Source: Acidithiobacillus ferridurans
Lineage (GTDB): Bacteria; Pseudomonadota; Gammaproteobacteria; Acidithiobacillales; Acidithiobacillaceae
Length of the DNA stretch: 64,000 bases
Assembly (NCBI RefSeq): GCF_003966655.1
Contig: NZ_AP018795.1
Coordinates: 248,001-312,000, forward strand
Reading direction: 5' to 3'
Every line of letters begins with the position of its first letter. Positions within the stretch are counted from its first letter, which is position 1. This document shows, one piece after another, positions 43,917 through 53,037 of the stretch. Made by a program: the position numbers and the translations under genes. The notes beneath the pieces were generated by a model. That model saw nothing but the letters and a program-made list of their open reading frames with translations, had not been told where the DNA came from and searched no databases.

Positions 43917-44594
43917 ATGATCATCACCGCACAGGGACTCGCGTGGGGCATCCCCCTGCTGAAGCTCCTCGCCGCCCTCCTCCTGCTGCTCGCTTTCGCC
44001 ATGCTGGCGCAACGGCGCCTCCTCACCCTGATCCATCTCCTCGCTTGGCAGGGAGTAGTCCTCGCGGCCGGCACGGCGCTGGTGGCACTGCTGACCGGGC
44101 AGACGGAATTGTGGTTTTCCGCAGCCCTGACCCTGGGGCTGAAGGCCATTCTGATCCCAACGGTACTGCATCGTCTGTTACGACGCCTGCAGGTACATGG
44201 CGATGTGGAGGCAGTGCTCAACATCCCCCTGACCCTGCTCGCCGGCATCGCGCTGGTCATCTTTGCGTTCTCCCTGGCCGCCCCCATCACCGCCCTGACC
44301 GACACCGTGACCCGCGGTATGGTCGGCATTGCCCTCGCCGCCGTGCTGCTCGCTTTCCTGATGATGATCACGCGGCGCAAGGCCATTTCTCAGGTGGTGG
44401 GATTTCTGGCCATCGATAACGGCCTCTTCTTCGCCGCCACCAGCGCCACCCTGGGCATGCCGATGATCGTGGAACTGGGGGTGGCCCTGGATGCCCTGAT
44501 CGGCTTCGTCATTCTCGGCGTATTCTTTTTTCAGATACGGGAGACCTTCGACAGCATGGATCTCCAGAATCTGGAACATATCCGGGAGGAATGA
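43917..44594 (+). CDS. hyfE: HyfE-like membrane subunit
   Basis: A 225-residue membrane protein with about seven helices, of the HyfE group that resembles NuoK in its C-terminal half (LLAFLMMITRRKAISQVVGF then FLAIDNGLFFAATS). It begins 1 base after the hyfC stop and overlaps hyfF by 4 bases. In Hyf complexes HyfE lies between the NuoH-like and antiporter-like subunits. Confidence 0.9.
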   Translation: MIITAQGLAWGIPLLKLLAALLLLLAFAMLAQRRLLTLIHLLAWQGVVLAAGTALVALLTGQTELWFSAALTLGLKAILIPTVLHRLLRRLQVHGDVEAVLNIPLTLLAGIALVIFAFSLAAPITALTDTVTRGMVGIALAAVLLAFLMMITRRKAISQVVGFLAIDNGLFFAATSATLGMPMIVELGVALDALIGFVILGVFFFQIRETFDSMDLQNLEHIREE

Positions 44595-46048
44595 TGCTGA
44601 TTCTATTGGTTCTGGCTTGTGCGGCGATGGGCATCCCCCTGCTTGCCCTCTGGGGCGACGGGCGCCGGGGGGCGGCGATGTTCATCGGCTTCAATACGCT
44701 GACGCTGCTGGCCATCCTGGCCCTGGCCATACAGGTGCTGCAAGACGGTGCATTTACCGCGGGCGGCGGGCAATTCTTGGTGGATGATCTCAGTATCGTG
44801 CTGGTACTGGTGGATGGCGTGGTGGGACTCAGTACGGCGTGGTTCTCCCGCAACTATATGCTGCACGAAACGGCGCACTGGTCGCTCTCTCGCCGGCGTG
44901 TCCGCCTTTATCACGCCATGTTTCAGACCTTTCTCGCCACCATGCTGCTGGCCCTGCTGACCAACAATATGGGCATCCTCTGGGTAGCCATGGAAGGCGC
45001 TACCCTATCCACGGTACTGCTGGTGAGCCTCTTCCGCACCGCGGAGGGCCTGGAGGCGGCGTGGAAGTATTTCATTCTCTGCGGCGTCGGTCTGGCGATG
45101 GCGCTATTCGGTACGATCCTGCTATATTTCGCCGCCCAGAAAATCATGGGGCACGGTGCGGACGCATTGTTGTGGACGCATCTGGCGGCCGTGCGCCATC
45201 AGTTGGAGCCGCAGGTCATGGCCATCGCCTTCATCTTCATGCTGGTGGGCTACGGCACCAAAATCGGCCTGACTCCGCTCAACAACTGGCTGCCGGATGC
45301 TCACGCCAGCGGCCCCAGTTCGGTTTCGGCGGTGCTCTCCGGCCTGTTGCTCAATGTCGCCCTCTACGCCATCCTGCGCGCCAAGGTACTGGTGGATGGC
45401 GCTCTGGGTCGGGACTTCGCCAGCCACCTGCTGATGGGTTTCGGTTTGCTCTCCCTGCTGGTGGCAGGCTTTTCCATGCTGCGGCAACGGGATGTGAAGC
45501 GGCTTTTCGCCTATTCCTCCATCGAGCATATGGGGCTGGCCACCTTCGCCTTCGGGATCGGCGGACCACTAGCGAGCTTTGCGGGCTTGCTGCACATGGT
45601 CAGCCACAGCCTGACCAAGTCCTCGGTGTTTTTCTCGGTCGGGCAAGCGGTACAGGACATCGGCAGCCGCGAAATCCAGCGCATCCGCGGTATGCTGGAA
45701 TTCAACCCCTTGCTGGGCTGGGCGTTTATGCTGGCGGTGCTGTTCATCCTGGGAATGCCCCCCAGCGGGCTTTTCTTGAGCGAATTCCTGATCATCACCA
45801 GTACCCTGCAGGCCCAGCCCTGGCTCACGCCCTTGCTTCTGCTGGGGTTGGGTGTGGCTTTCGCCGGGATTTTCCCGCGTCTGCAGAGCATGGTCTTCGG
45901 GGTACATCAGGAAGGCGTTGTGCGCCAGTCCGCCGTCGGCATCATTCCGGTCTTCATCCAATTGGCCCTCGTCGCCATGCTCGGGGTGTTCATCCCCTTG
46001 ACGCTGGACCAGTGGATGCAGCACGCCGCTCAGCTTCTCCACGGATAG
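44591..46048 (+). CDS. hyfF: HyfF-like antiporter-type membrane subunit
   Basis: A 485-residue antiporter-like (NuoL/M/N-type) protein with about 13 to 14 helices. The channel residues are present: a Glu in AMEGATLSTVLLVSLFR, the Lys in YGTKIGLTPLNNWLPDAH and the Lys in QRDVKRLFAYSSIEHMGLA. It should carry a proton or cation path. With hyfB broken, this is the only intact antiporter-like subunit of the operon. It is coupled to hyfE and precedes hyfG by 10 bases. Confidence 0.92.
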   Translation: MMLILLVLACAAMGIPLLALWGDGRRGAAMFIGFNTLTLLAILALAIQVLQDGAFTAGGGQFLVDDLSIVLVLVDGVVGLSTAWFSRNYMLHETAHWSLSRRRVRLYHAMFQTFLATMLLALLTNNMGILWVAMEGATLSTVLLVSLFRTAEGLEAAWKYFILCGVGLAMALFGTILLYFAAQKIMGHGADALLWTHLAAVRHQLEPQVMAIAFIFMLVGYGTKIGLTPLNNWLPDAHASGPSSVSAVLSGLLLNVALYAILRAKVLVDGALGRDFASHLLMGFGLLSLLVAGFSMLRQRDVKRLFAYSSIEHMGLATFAFGIGGPLASFAGLLHMVSHSLTKSSVFFSVGQAVQDIGSREIQRIRGMLEFNPLLGWAFMLAVLFILGMPPSGLFLSEFLIITSTLQAQPWLTPLLLLGLGVAFAGIFPRLQSMVFGVHQEGVVRQSAVGIIPVFIQLALVAMLGVFIPLTLDQWMQHAAQLLHG

Positions 46049-46058
46049 GGACGCCATC

Positions 46059-47606
46059 ATGCCCAACCCCGCGCTGCGCGTACTGACCGATTTCCGACAG
46101 TGGGGCACGACCTTGCCGGTGTGGTCCGGTCGCCTCTGCAAAGAGTACTGGCTCCTTGCCGCCGAAAACATCCATGCGCAAGGGGGTCGCCTGCTGGCCC
46201 TCTGGGGCGAGGACCGCCGTACTGAAGAACCTGGTTATCTCGTCCATGCGGCCTTTTTGTCGGAGACGGGCATCGTGCATACGGAGATGATCGTAGACCC
46301 GGCCGCGGCGTCCTGCCCGAGCCTGGCCGCCGTTTTTCCGGGCGCGCTGCGCATGGAACGCGCCCTATACGACCTGCTGGGCATTCGCGCGGGGAATGGC
46401 GACACTCGTCCCTGGCTGCGGCATGCCGCATGGCCTGCGGATCAGTTTCCCCTACGCACGGATTTTTGCGCTGACAACCTTACTACCGCTGGAGACGGAG
46501 ACTATGCCTTCGTGTCTGCCGCCAGCCCGGATGCCCACGAGATTCCGGTGGGTCCCATACATGCCGGCATCATCGAGCCGGGGCACTTCCGCTTCCAGGT
46601 CCTGGGCGAAGAGATTCTGCACCTGGAGGAGCGCTTCGGCTATACACACAAAGGGGTGGAGCGCCTGCTCCAGGGCCTGGATGTGGATGCGGGCGCACGT
46701 CTGGCCGGACGGATCAGCGGTGACAGCACAGTGGCGTATGCGTGGAGTTATGCCCAGGCGGTGGAGCAGATCGCCGCGATGCAGGTCCCGGAACGCGCCC
46801 AATGGCTGCGCGTCCTCTGCCTGGAACGGGAGCGCCTGGCCAATCACCTCGGTGACATCGGCGCCATCGGCAACGACGCCGGATTGGCCTTCGCCCTGAC
46901 CCAGTTCCAGGCGCTCAAGGAGGATCTGCTGCGGGAGAATCAGCGCTATATCGGGCATCGCTACCTTATGGACCGGGTCTTGCCCGGTGGGGTGGGCTTT
47001 GACCTTACGGCGGTGGCCGTCGCGGCCCTCCGCAGTGCGGGGCAAGCGCTTGGAACCGCCGTCGGGCGCCTGCAGGAAATCCTTGCCGAACATGGCGGTC
47101 TGCGCGACCGTGTGGTGCGGCTGGGCATAATTTCCCCGGAACGGGCGGCGCATCTGGGACTCATGGGGGTCGCCGGCCGCGCCAGCGGTCAACCCTGGGA
47201 CCAGCGCATACAATTTCCCCAACCCCCTTACGATCAGATCCAGGTACGCATGGCCACCGCCACGGAGGGCGACGTCGCGGCGCGCATGGCGGTGCGCTTT
47301 CTCGAGATTTTCGAGTCGCTGCGCCTGCAGGAGGAAATCCTCCGCAATCTGCCCGGCGGGAACGTGTGCCAACCCCCGGATCTCCGGGATGCTGCGGGAG
47401 AGGGCGTTGGTTGGGTGGAGGGCTGGCGGGGTGAGGTATTTTTCTGGCTGCGCATGGAGCAGGGACGTATTCGCCGCTGTCATCCCCAGGACCCGTCGTG
47501 GACCCTCTGGCCGGCGCTGGAAGAAGCGGTCCTCCGCGATATCGTCGCGGATTTTCCGCTCATCAACAAATCTTTCAACCTGAGTTACAGCGGTCATGAT
47601 CTGTGA
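46059..47606 (+). CDS. hyfG: HyfG-like large subunit lacking all Ni-Fe ligands
   Basis: A 515-residue fusion of a NuoC-like domain (about residues 1-140) and a NuoD/hydrogenase-large-subunit domain (about 160-515). In group 4 hydrogenases the first ligand motif is RxCGxC; here it is RISGDS (residues 218-223), with Ser at both positions. The C-terminal DPCxxC-type motif is replaced by NLSYSGHDL (Ser509, Gly512) at the extreme end, with no cleavable tail. So no [NiFe] centre can form. It resembles the energy-converting-hydrogenase-related (Ehr) proteins. The reaction is unknown. It sits between the membrane genes and the small subunit hyfI. Confidence 0.92.
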   Translation: MPNPALRVLTDFRQWGTTLPVWSGRLCKEYWLLAAENIHAQGGRLLALWGEDRRTEEPGYLVHAAFLSETGIVHTEMIVDPAAASCPSLAAVFPGALRMERALYDLLGIRAGNGDTRPWLRHAAWPADQFPLRTDFCADNLTTAGDGDYAFVSAASPDAHEIPVGPIHAGIIEPGHFRFQVLGEEILHLEERFGYTHKGVERLLQGLDVDAGARLAGRISGDSTVAYAWSYAQAVEQIAAMQVPERAQWLRVLCLERERLANHLGDIGAIGNDAGLAFALTQFQALKEDLLRENQRYIGHRYLMDRVLPGGVGFDLTAVAVAALRSAGQALGTAVGRLQEILAEHGGLRDRVVRLGIISPERAAHLGLMGVAGRASGQPWDQRIQFPQPPYDQIQVRMATATEGDVAARMAVRFLEIFESLRLQEEILRNLPGGNVCQPPDLRDAAGEGVGWVEGWRGEVFFWLRMEQGRIRRCHPQDPSWTLWPALEEAVLRDIVADFPLINKSFNLSYSGHDL

Positions 47607-47642
47607 GCACGGCGCCGGGACAGTTCCCGGAAGGAGATGGTG

Positions 47643-48140
47643 ATGTACCGGATATTGCGTGAGCTGCTGCGGCTGGGAAGGGTGGGAGAGACACCACCGC
47701 GGACGGAACGGGACCCATCCTCCGCCAGCCCCCTTGTTTTTCGCCACAGCCTCGGCATCCGCCATGTGGATGCGGGCTCCTGTAATGGTTGCGAGCTGGA
47801 GCTGAATGCCCTGGGCGGCCCACATTATGGCCTGGAGCAGGCAGGCTTCCACTTTGGCGCCTCACCGCGTCATGCGGATGTGCTGACAGTGACTGGACCA
47901 GTGACCCGCCACATGGTCGCGGCTTTGCAGGACTGCCACAATGCCATGCCCGAACCGCGGCGGGTCATCGCCATTGGCGACTGCGCCTGTGGTGGCGGCG
48001 CATTCCGGGGCAGTTATGCGGTCATGGGCAGCGCCGCGGAGGTCTTGCCGGTGGATCTGCAGATACCAGGCTGTCCGCCGGATCCGGACGCGCTGCTGCG
48101 GGGACTTTTGCAGGTGTCCGGGGAACGAATAAACGGTTGA
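47643..48140 (+). CDS. hyfI: HyfI-like (NuoB-type) iron-sulfur small subunit
   Basis: A 165-residue NuoB/HycG-family protein. The four ligands of the proximal [4Fe-4S] cluster are kept: Cys47 and Cys50 (GSCNGCELE), Cys114 (IGDCACGGG) and Cys144 (IPGCPPD). The electron-carrying part of the module is therefore intact although the large subunit has no metal ligands. ATG at 47643 is chosen because AAGGAG stands 6 bases upstream. It is the last gene of the operon; no HyfA, HyfH or maturation genes follow. The next gene is cbbM after 255 bases. Confidence 0.92.
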   Translation: MYRILRELLRLGRVGETPPRTERDPSSASPLVFRHSLGIRHVDAGSCNGCELELNALGGPHYGLEQAGFHFGASPRHADVLTVTGPVTRHMVAALQDCHNAMPEPRRVIAIGDCACGGGAFRGSYAVMGSAAEVLPVDLQIPGCPPDPDALLRGLLQVSGERING

Positions 48141-48250
48141 CGGACGGACTCCGGCACCGAGGGTCTGACGCAGTCCGGCAAAAGCGGGGCAAACGATCCA
48201 TAAGCTGATACTTACCGATCCAATAAGATTCTTCTGGTATATGGGTCGGT

Positions 48251-48279
48251 TTGACAATGCTATAATGCCCGGGGTTATT
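48251..48279 (+). promoter_or_regulatory. Candidate cbbM promoter elements
   Basis: A perfect TATAAT (48261-48266) and a perfect TTGACA (48251-48256) occur only 4 bases apart, so they cannot form one promoter. TTGACA could pair with GTTATT (48274-48279, spacing 17); TATAAT could be used with an activator such as CbbR and a poor -35. The 255-base gap holds no gene; a 117-base leader would precede the cbbM start. Confidence 0.4.
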
Positions 48280-48395
48280 TGTTTTGTTGCGTGGAACGCG
48301 CTGCTCGCACAGTCCATCGGCCGGATCCGGCAGGAAGTCAACCGCAACATCGGACTTTTCATGATCAATATGCAATATGCACAAGAGGAACAACC

Positions 48396-49775
48396 ATGGA
48401 TCAATCTAATCGCTATGCCGATCTTTCGCTAAAAGAGGAAGACCTTATCTCTGGCGGCAAACACGTTCTGGTGGCCTACAAAATGAAGCCCAAGGCTGGC
48501 CACGGTTATCTCGAGAGTGCCGCCCACTTCGCCGCCGAGTCCTCCACCGGCACCAACGTCGAGGTCTCCACCACCGACGACTTCACCAAGGGTGTCGACG
48601 CGCTGGTCTATCACATCGACGAAGCGACCGAAGACATGCGGATCGCCTATCCGCTGGAACTGTTCGACCGCAACGTTACCGACGGCCGCTTCATGCTGGT
48701 GTCCTTCCTGACGCTCACCATCGGCAACAACCAGGGCATGGGCGACATCGCCCACGCCAAGATGATCGACTTCTACGTGCCCGAGCGCGTGATCGAGATG
48801 TTCGACGGCCCGGCCAAGGGCATCTCCGACCTGTGGCGCATCCTCGGCCGCCCGGTCAAGGACGGCGGCTATATCTCCGGCACCATCATCAAGCCCAAGC
48901 TCGGCCTGCGTCCCGAGCCTTTTGCGGCAGCGGCCTACCAGTTCTGGCTGGGCGGCGACTTCATCAAGAACGACGAACCCCAGGGCAACCAGGTGTTCGC
49001 CCCGATCAAGAAGACCCTGCCGCTGGTCTACGACTCCCTCAAGCGCGCCCAGGATGAAACCGGCCAGGCCAAGCTGTTCTCCATGAACATCACCGCTGAC
49101 GACCACTTCGAGATGTGCGCCCGCGCCGATTTTGCGCTGGAAACCTTCGGTCCCGATGCCGACAAGCTGGCCTTCCTGGTCGACGGTTTCGTCGGTGGTC
49201 CCGGCATGATCACCACCGCCCGCCGCCAGTACCCCAACCAGTTCCTGCACTATCACCGCGCCGGCCACGGTATGATCACCTCGCCCAGCGCCGAGCGCGG
49301 CTACACCGCCTTCGTGCTGGCCAAGATGAGCCGGCTGCAGGGCGCTTCCGGCATCCACGTCGGCACCATGGGCTACGGCAAGATGGAAGGCGAAGGCGAC
49401 GACAAGGTCATCGCCTACATGATCGAGCGCGACGAGTGCCAGGGCCCGGTCTACTTCCAGAAGTGGTACGGCATCAAGCCCACCACCCCGATCATCTCCG
49501 GCGGCATGAACGCACTGCGCCTGCCCGGCTTCTTCGAGAACCTGGGCCACGGCAACGTGATCAACACCGCCGGCGGCGGCTCCTACGGCCACATCGACTC
49601 CCCGGCGGCCGGTGCCATCTCCCTGCGCCAGGCCTACGACTGCTGGAAGGCCAAGGCCGACCCGATCGAGTGGGCCAAGGAGCACAAGGAATTCGCCCGC
49701 GCCTTCGAGTCCTTCCCGGGCGATGCCGACAAGCTGTTCCCCGGCTGGCGTGAAAAGCTGGGCGTGCATAAGTAA
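48396..49775 (+). CDS. cbbM: Ribulose-bisphosphate carboxylase, form II
   Basis: Form II RuBisCO, 459 residues, the usual length. It fixes CO2 onto ribulose bisphosphate. The catalytic Lys166 (GTIIKPKLG) and the carbamylated Lys191 ([10 protein letters not shown]) are at the same numbers as in the Rhodospirillum enzyme. ATG is preceded by AGAGGA. The gene has strongly biased codon use (almost only C- or G-ending codons), as expected for very high expression. It is followed by a strong terminator and then by its activase genes cbbQ and cbbO. No carboxysome genes are present; form II serves at high CO2 and low O2. Confidence 0.98.
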   Translation: MDQSNRYADLSLKEEDLISGGKHVLVAYKMKPKAGHGYLESAAHFAAESSTGTNVEVSTTDDFTKGVDALVYHIDEATEDMRIAYPLELFDRNVTDGRFMLVSFLTLTIGNNQGMGDIAHAKMIDFYVPERVIEMFDGPAKGISDLWRILGRPVKDGGYISGTIIKPKLGLRPEPFAAAAYQFWLGGDFIKNDEPQGNQVFAPIKKTLPLVYDSLKRAQDETGQAKLFSMNITADDHFEMCARADFALETFGPDADKLAFLVDGFVGGPGMITTARRQYPNQFLHYHRAGHGMITSPSAERGYTAFVLAKMSRLQGASGIHVGTMGYGKMEGEGDDKVIAYMIERDECQGPVYFQKWYGIKPTTPIISGGMNALRLPGFFENLGHGNVINTAGGGSYGHIDSPAAGAISLRQAYDCWKAKADPIEWAKEHKEFARAFESFPGDADKLFPGWREKLGVHK

Positions 49776-49803
49776 TCCTCCGTCTCCGATCAACCAGATA
49801 AAT

Positions 49804-49830
49804 GCGCCCCCGAACGGGGGCGCTTTTGTT
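49804..49830 (+). terminator. Intrinsic terminator after cbbM
   Basis: GCGCCCCC GAAC GGGGGCGC TTTTGTT: an 8-bp stem, tetraloop and T-run, 28 bases after the cbbM stop. It would hold cbbQO expression below that of cbbM. Confidence 0.85.
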
Positions 49831-49914
49831 GAAAACGGCCTCCAACAGCCCGTTTCGAACCGACTCATTCCCTGTTTCGCCGCCTCTGGCGGCAAACCAC
49901 ACACGGAGCGCCGC

Positions 49915-50733
49915 ATGACTGCAACAGATTCCTCCATCCTGAACCAGTACCTGGTAGGCAAGGAACCGTTTTACCAGCCTCAGCACGACGAAGTGGCCCT
50001 GTTTGAATCTGCCTACCGCAAGCGGCTGCCGGTGATGGTCAAGGGACCGACCGGTTGCGGCAAGTCCCGCTTCGTCGAATACATGGCCTGGAAGCTCTCC
50101 AAGCCGCTGGTCACCGTAGCCTGTAACGAGGACATGACCGCCGCTGATCTGGTCGGCCGCTGGCTGCTCGACAAGAACGGTACCCGCTGGCAGGACGGCC
50201 CGCTGACGGTGGCGGCACGCTACGGCGCGATCTGTTATCTGGACGAAATCGTCGAGGCCCGCCAGGACACCACCGTGGTGATCCACCCGCTCACCGACCA
50301 TCGCCGCACCCTGCCGCTGGACAAGAAGGGCGAACTGATCCGTGCGCATCCCGACTTTCAACTGGTGATTTCCTACAACCCCGGCTATCAGTCGCTGATG
50401 AAGGATCTCAAGCAATCCACCAAGCAGCGCTTTACCGGCTTTGAATTTGACTATCCCAACGCCGAACTGGAAGCCGGGATTCTGGTGCGGGAAACCGGTG
50501 TGGCGCCGGCCACAGCCACCCAGTTGGTCGCCGTGGCCGCTACCGCCCGGCGTCTCAAGGGCCATGGTCTGGACGAGGGCATCTCCACCCGGCTGCTGGT
50601 CTATGCCGCCATGCTGATGGACGATGGGGTGGCACCGCGCGCGGCCTGCCGCATGGCTTTGGTGCAGCCGATCACCGATGATGCCGACATTCGCGCGACG
50701 CTGGAGCACGCCATCGACATGACTTTCGCCTGA
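49915..50733 (+). CDS. cbbQ: RuBisCO activase subunit CbbQ (AAA+ MoxR type)
   Basis: CbbQ, 272 residues, is a hexameric AAA+ ATPase that, with CbbO, removes inhibitory sugar phosphates from RuBisCO. Walker A is GPTGCGKS (44-51), Walker B CYLDEI (107-112), followed by sensor and arginine-finger regions (SYNPGYQ, STRLLVYAAML). The start ATG has GGAG upstream. It follows the cbbM terminator, so it is transcribed by read-through or from a promoter that I could not define. Confidence 0.95.
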   Translation: MTATDSSILNQYLVGKEPFYQPQHDEVALFESAYRKRLPVMVKGPTGCGKSRFVEYMAWKLSKPLVTVACNEDMTAADLVGRWLLDKNGTRWQDGPLTVAARYGAICYLDEIVEARQDTTVVIHPLTDHRRTLPLDKKGELIRAHPDFQLVISYNPGYQSLMKDLKQSTKQRFTGFEFDYPNAELEAGILVRETGVAPATATQLVAVAATARRLKGHGLDEGISTRLLVYAAMLMDDGVAPRAACRMALVQPITDDADIRATLEHAIDMTFA

Positions 50734-50751
50734 AGCGCGGCAGTGGCCTCC

Positions 50752-53031
50752 ATGACGGATCATCCGTGCGACGCCTCTCTGCCATCCCGCCTGGCAGCAT
50801 ACCGGAAACAACTCGACTGTCGCTTCCCCCGGGTCGGCGAGGTGTTTCCCGACTGTATCGCCAAGGCCAGTGCCTGCCTCGGCCCGGCGGGAGTGAGCGC
50901 CTATGTTGACGCAGCGCGCGTCCTCTGCAAACTCGGGCGGGGTGAAGAACCGGTCCTGATTTTCCTCGAAGAATGGCCGGACATCGGCGCCGCGCTGGGC
51001 GACGGTACACTGGAAATGGTCATGCAGATGGTGCAGCACATGCAACGCACCCCCAACGGCAACGCCATCGGCGGATTTCTGCAAACCCTGGCGCCGGTCA
51101 GCCGCGCCCTGCAGGGCCGCGAGCAATTGGGGCATTACCTGGACACGCTACGCGACATGATGGAGCGTACCACCGGCTCCATCCACGGTCATCACCAGAC
51201 CCACCCCAGCCCCGGTCTGCCGGAGCTCCTGCGCCAGGCACCCACCCTGTTGCAGAGCCTGACCGTGGATGGCCTGCGCCATTGGGTCGACTATGGCGTG
51301 CGCAATTATCTCCACCACCCCGAACGTCAGAAAGACTTCTTCTCGCTACAGTCGCCGGACAGCCGGGCGGTGCTGCAGCGCGAACGACACGGCACCCTGC
51401 TGGCGGACGTCGAACGCAAACTCGACCTGTACCTGCGCGGGCTCTGGGAGGACAGCGAAGTATTGGTCCCCTACTCCACCGCCTTTACCACGCTGCGCAC
51501 GCCGCAGCCCTACTACGACGCGCTTGGCATGCGGCTGCCGGATGTGCTCGTTGATCTGCCGGGTGTCAGCGCGCTGGACCACTACCGCGCGATCCTGGCG
51601 CATATGGTCGGCCACCGGCGCTGGTCGACACCGCAAATAGCCGATAACTGGAGCCCGTTCCAGCGCCTGGCCGTGGAGTTTTTCGAGGACGCCCGCATCG
51701 ACATCCTGGTCATCCGGACCTATCCCGGCCTGCGCACGCTATTTCTCGCGCTGCACCCCAAACCCGGTGAGGATGCCTGCGATCCGGAGACGACCTCCTG
51801 CTTGCGCCATCGTCTGGCGATGCTGTCGCGGGCGCTGCTCGATCCGGAACATGGTTACCGCAATCCCGTGCTCCATGACTTTGTCGGCCGCTTTCACCGG
51901 GAACTCGCGGGCGGCAATGCCGATACGGCGACCATGGCCCGGCTGGCGCTGGATTACGTCACCACCACACGCCGCCAGAGCGACCAGTTCGCCAAAGTGC
52001 ATTTCGCCGATACCGAGATCAGCTACCGCGACGACAACCGCGGCTTATGGCGCTTCATCGAATCCGGCGATGAGGAAGAGGCCTTTGACGCGGCGCAACG
52101 CAAGGCGCCCGACCTGGAAACCCAAGGACTGCCGCCGCGCCACTATCCCGAATGGGACTATCAGAGCCAGAGCTACCGGCCAGACTGGGTCAGCCTCTAT
52201 GAAGGGCTGCACGCCTCGACGGCGGCAGCGGCCATCGATCAACTGCTTCTCAAGCATGCGGCGCTGGCCAAGCACCTCAAACGCCTGCTCGATCTGCTCA
52301 AACCGCAGGACAAGGTGCGCATCCGCTACCAGGAAGAAGGCAGCGAACTGGATCTGGACGTCGCCCTGCGTTCCTGGATCGATTTCAAGAGCGGCAGCAC
52401 CCCTGACCCGCGCATCAACATGAGCCATCGCACGGCCGGGCGCGATATCGCCGTGACCCTGTTGCTGGACTTGTCCGAATCACTGAACGAACCTGTCAAA
52501 ACCGGCGGCGGTGACGGCCAGACGGTGTTGCAACTATCGCAGGAAGCGGTATCGCTGCTCGCCTGGTCCATCGAACAACTCGGCGATCCGTTGGCTATTG
52601 CCGGTTTCAACTCCAACACCCGCCATGAAGTGCGCTATCAGCACATCAAGGGTTTCTCCGAACCTTGGGGAGACACCGTCAAGGGCCGCCTGGCGGCGCT
52701 CCAGGCCGGTTATTCGACCCGGATGGGTGCCGCCATGCGCCACGCGGGACACTATCTGGCGGCACGCAAGGCCGACAAGAAACTGATGCTGGTACTCACC
52801 GACGGCCGGCCCTCTGACGTCGATGTGCAGGACGAACGTCTCCTGATCGAAGACGCCCGCCAAGCAGTCAATGAGCTGGATCGCGACGGCATCTTCACCT
52901 ACTGTATCAGCCTCGACGCCCATGCCGACGCCTATGTCGCCGACATCTTCGGCCGTCAGTACACCGTCATCGACCACATTGCCAGACTGCCGGAAAAGCT
53001 GCCGGAACTGTTTATCGCCCTGACCCGGTAG
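50752..53031 (+). CDS. cbbO: RuBisCO activase adaptor CbbO (VWA domain)
   Basis: CbbO, about 759 residues, binds CbbQ and RuBisCO and directs remodelling. A large helical N-terminal part is followed by a C-terminal von Willebrand A domain with the MIDAS motif DLSES near residue 570 and LVLTDGRPSDV further on. The ATG at 50752 is used; a GTG at 50743 is also possible and neither has a clear ribosome site. It begins 18 bases after cbbQ and converges with cbbR, whose stop is 6 bases away. Confidence 0.94.
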   Translation: MTDHPCDASLPSRLAAYRKQLDCRFPRVGEVFPDCIAKASACLGPAGVSAYVDAARVLCKLGRGEEPVLIFLEEWPDIGAALGDGTLEMVMQMVQHMQRTPNGNAIGGFLQTLAPVSRALQGREQLGHYLDTLRDMMERTTGSIHGHHQTHPSPGLPELLRQAPTLLQSLTVDGLRHWVDYGVRNYLHHPERQKDFFSLQSPDSRAVLQRERHGTLLADVERKLDLYLRGLWEDSEVLVPYSTAFTTLRTPQPYYDALGMRLPDVLVDLPGVSALDHYRAILAHMVGHRRWSTPQIADNWSPFQRLAVEFFEDARIDILVIRTYPGLRTLFLALHPKPGEDACDPETTSCLRHRLAMLSRALLDPEHGYRNPVLHDFVGRFHRELAGGNADTATMARLALDYVTTTRRQSDQFAKVHFADTEISYRDDNRGLWRFIESGDEEEAFDAAQRKAPDLETQGLPPRHYPEWDYQSQSYRPDWVSLYEGLHASTAAAAIDQLLLKHAALAKHLKRLLDLLKPQDKVRIRYQEEGSELDLDVALRSWIDFKSGSTPDPRINMSHRTAGRDIAVTLLLDLSESLNEPVKTGGGDGQTVLQLSQEAVSLLAWSIEQLGDPLAIAGFNSNTRHEVRYQHIKGFSEPWGDTVKGRLAALQAGYSTRMGAAMRHAGHYLAARKADKKLMLVLTDGRPSDVDVQDERLLIEDARQAVNELDRDGIFTYCISLDAHADAYVADIFGRQYTVIDHIARLPEKLPELFIALTR

Positions 53032-53037
53032 GGGCCC

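Noticed and set aside
42974-48140. Active group 4 [NiFe]-hydrogenase
   Set aside because: All four Ni-binding cysteines are absent from the large subunit, no maturation or ferredoxin subunits are present, and hyfB is broken.
48251-48266. TTGACA and TATAAT before cbbM as a single strong promoter
   Set aside because: They are only 4 bases apart, far from the 16-18 needed, so they cannot act together.
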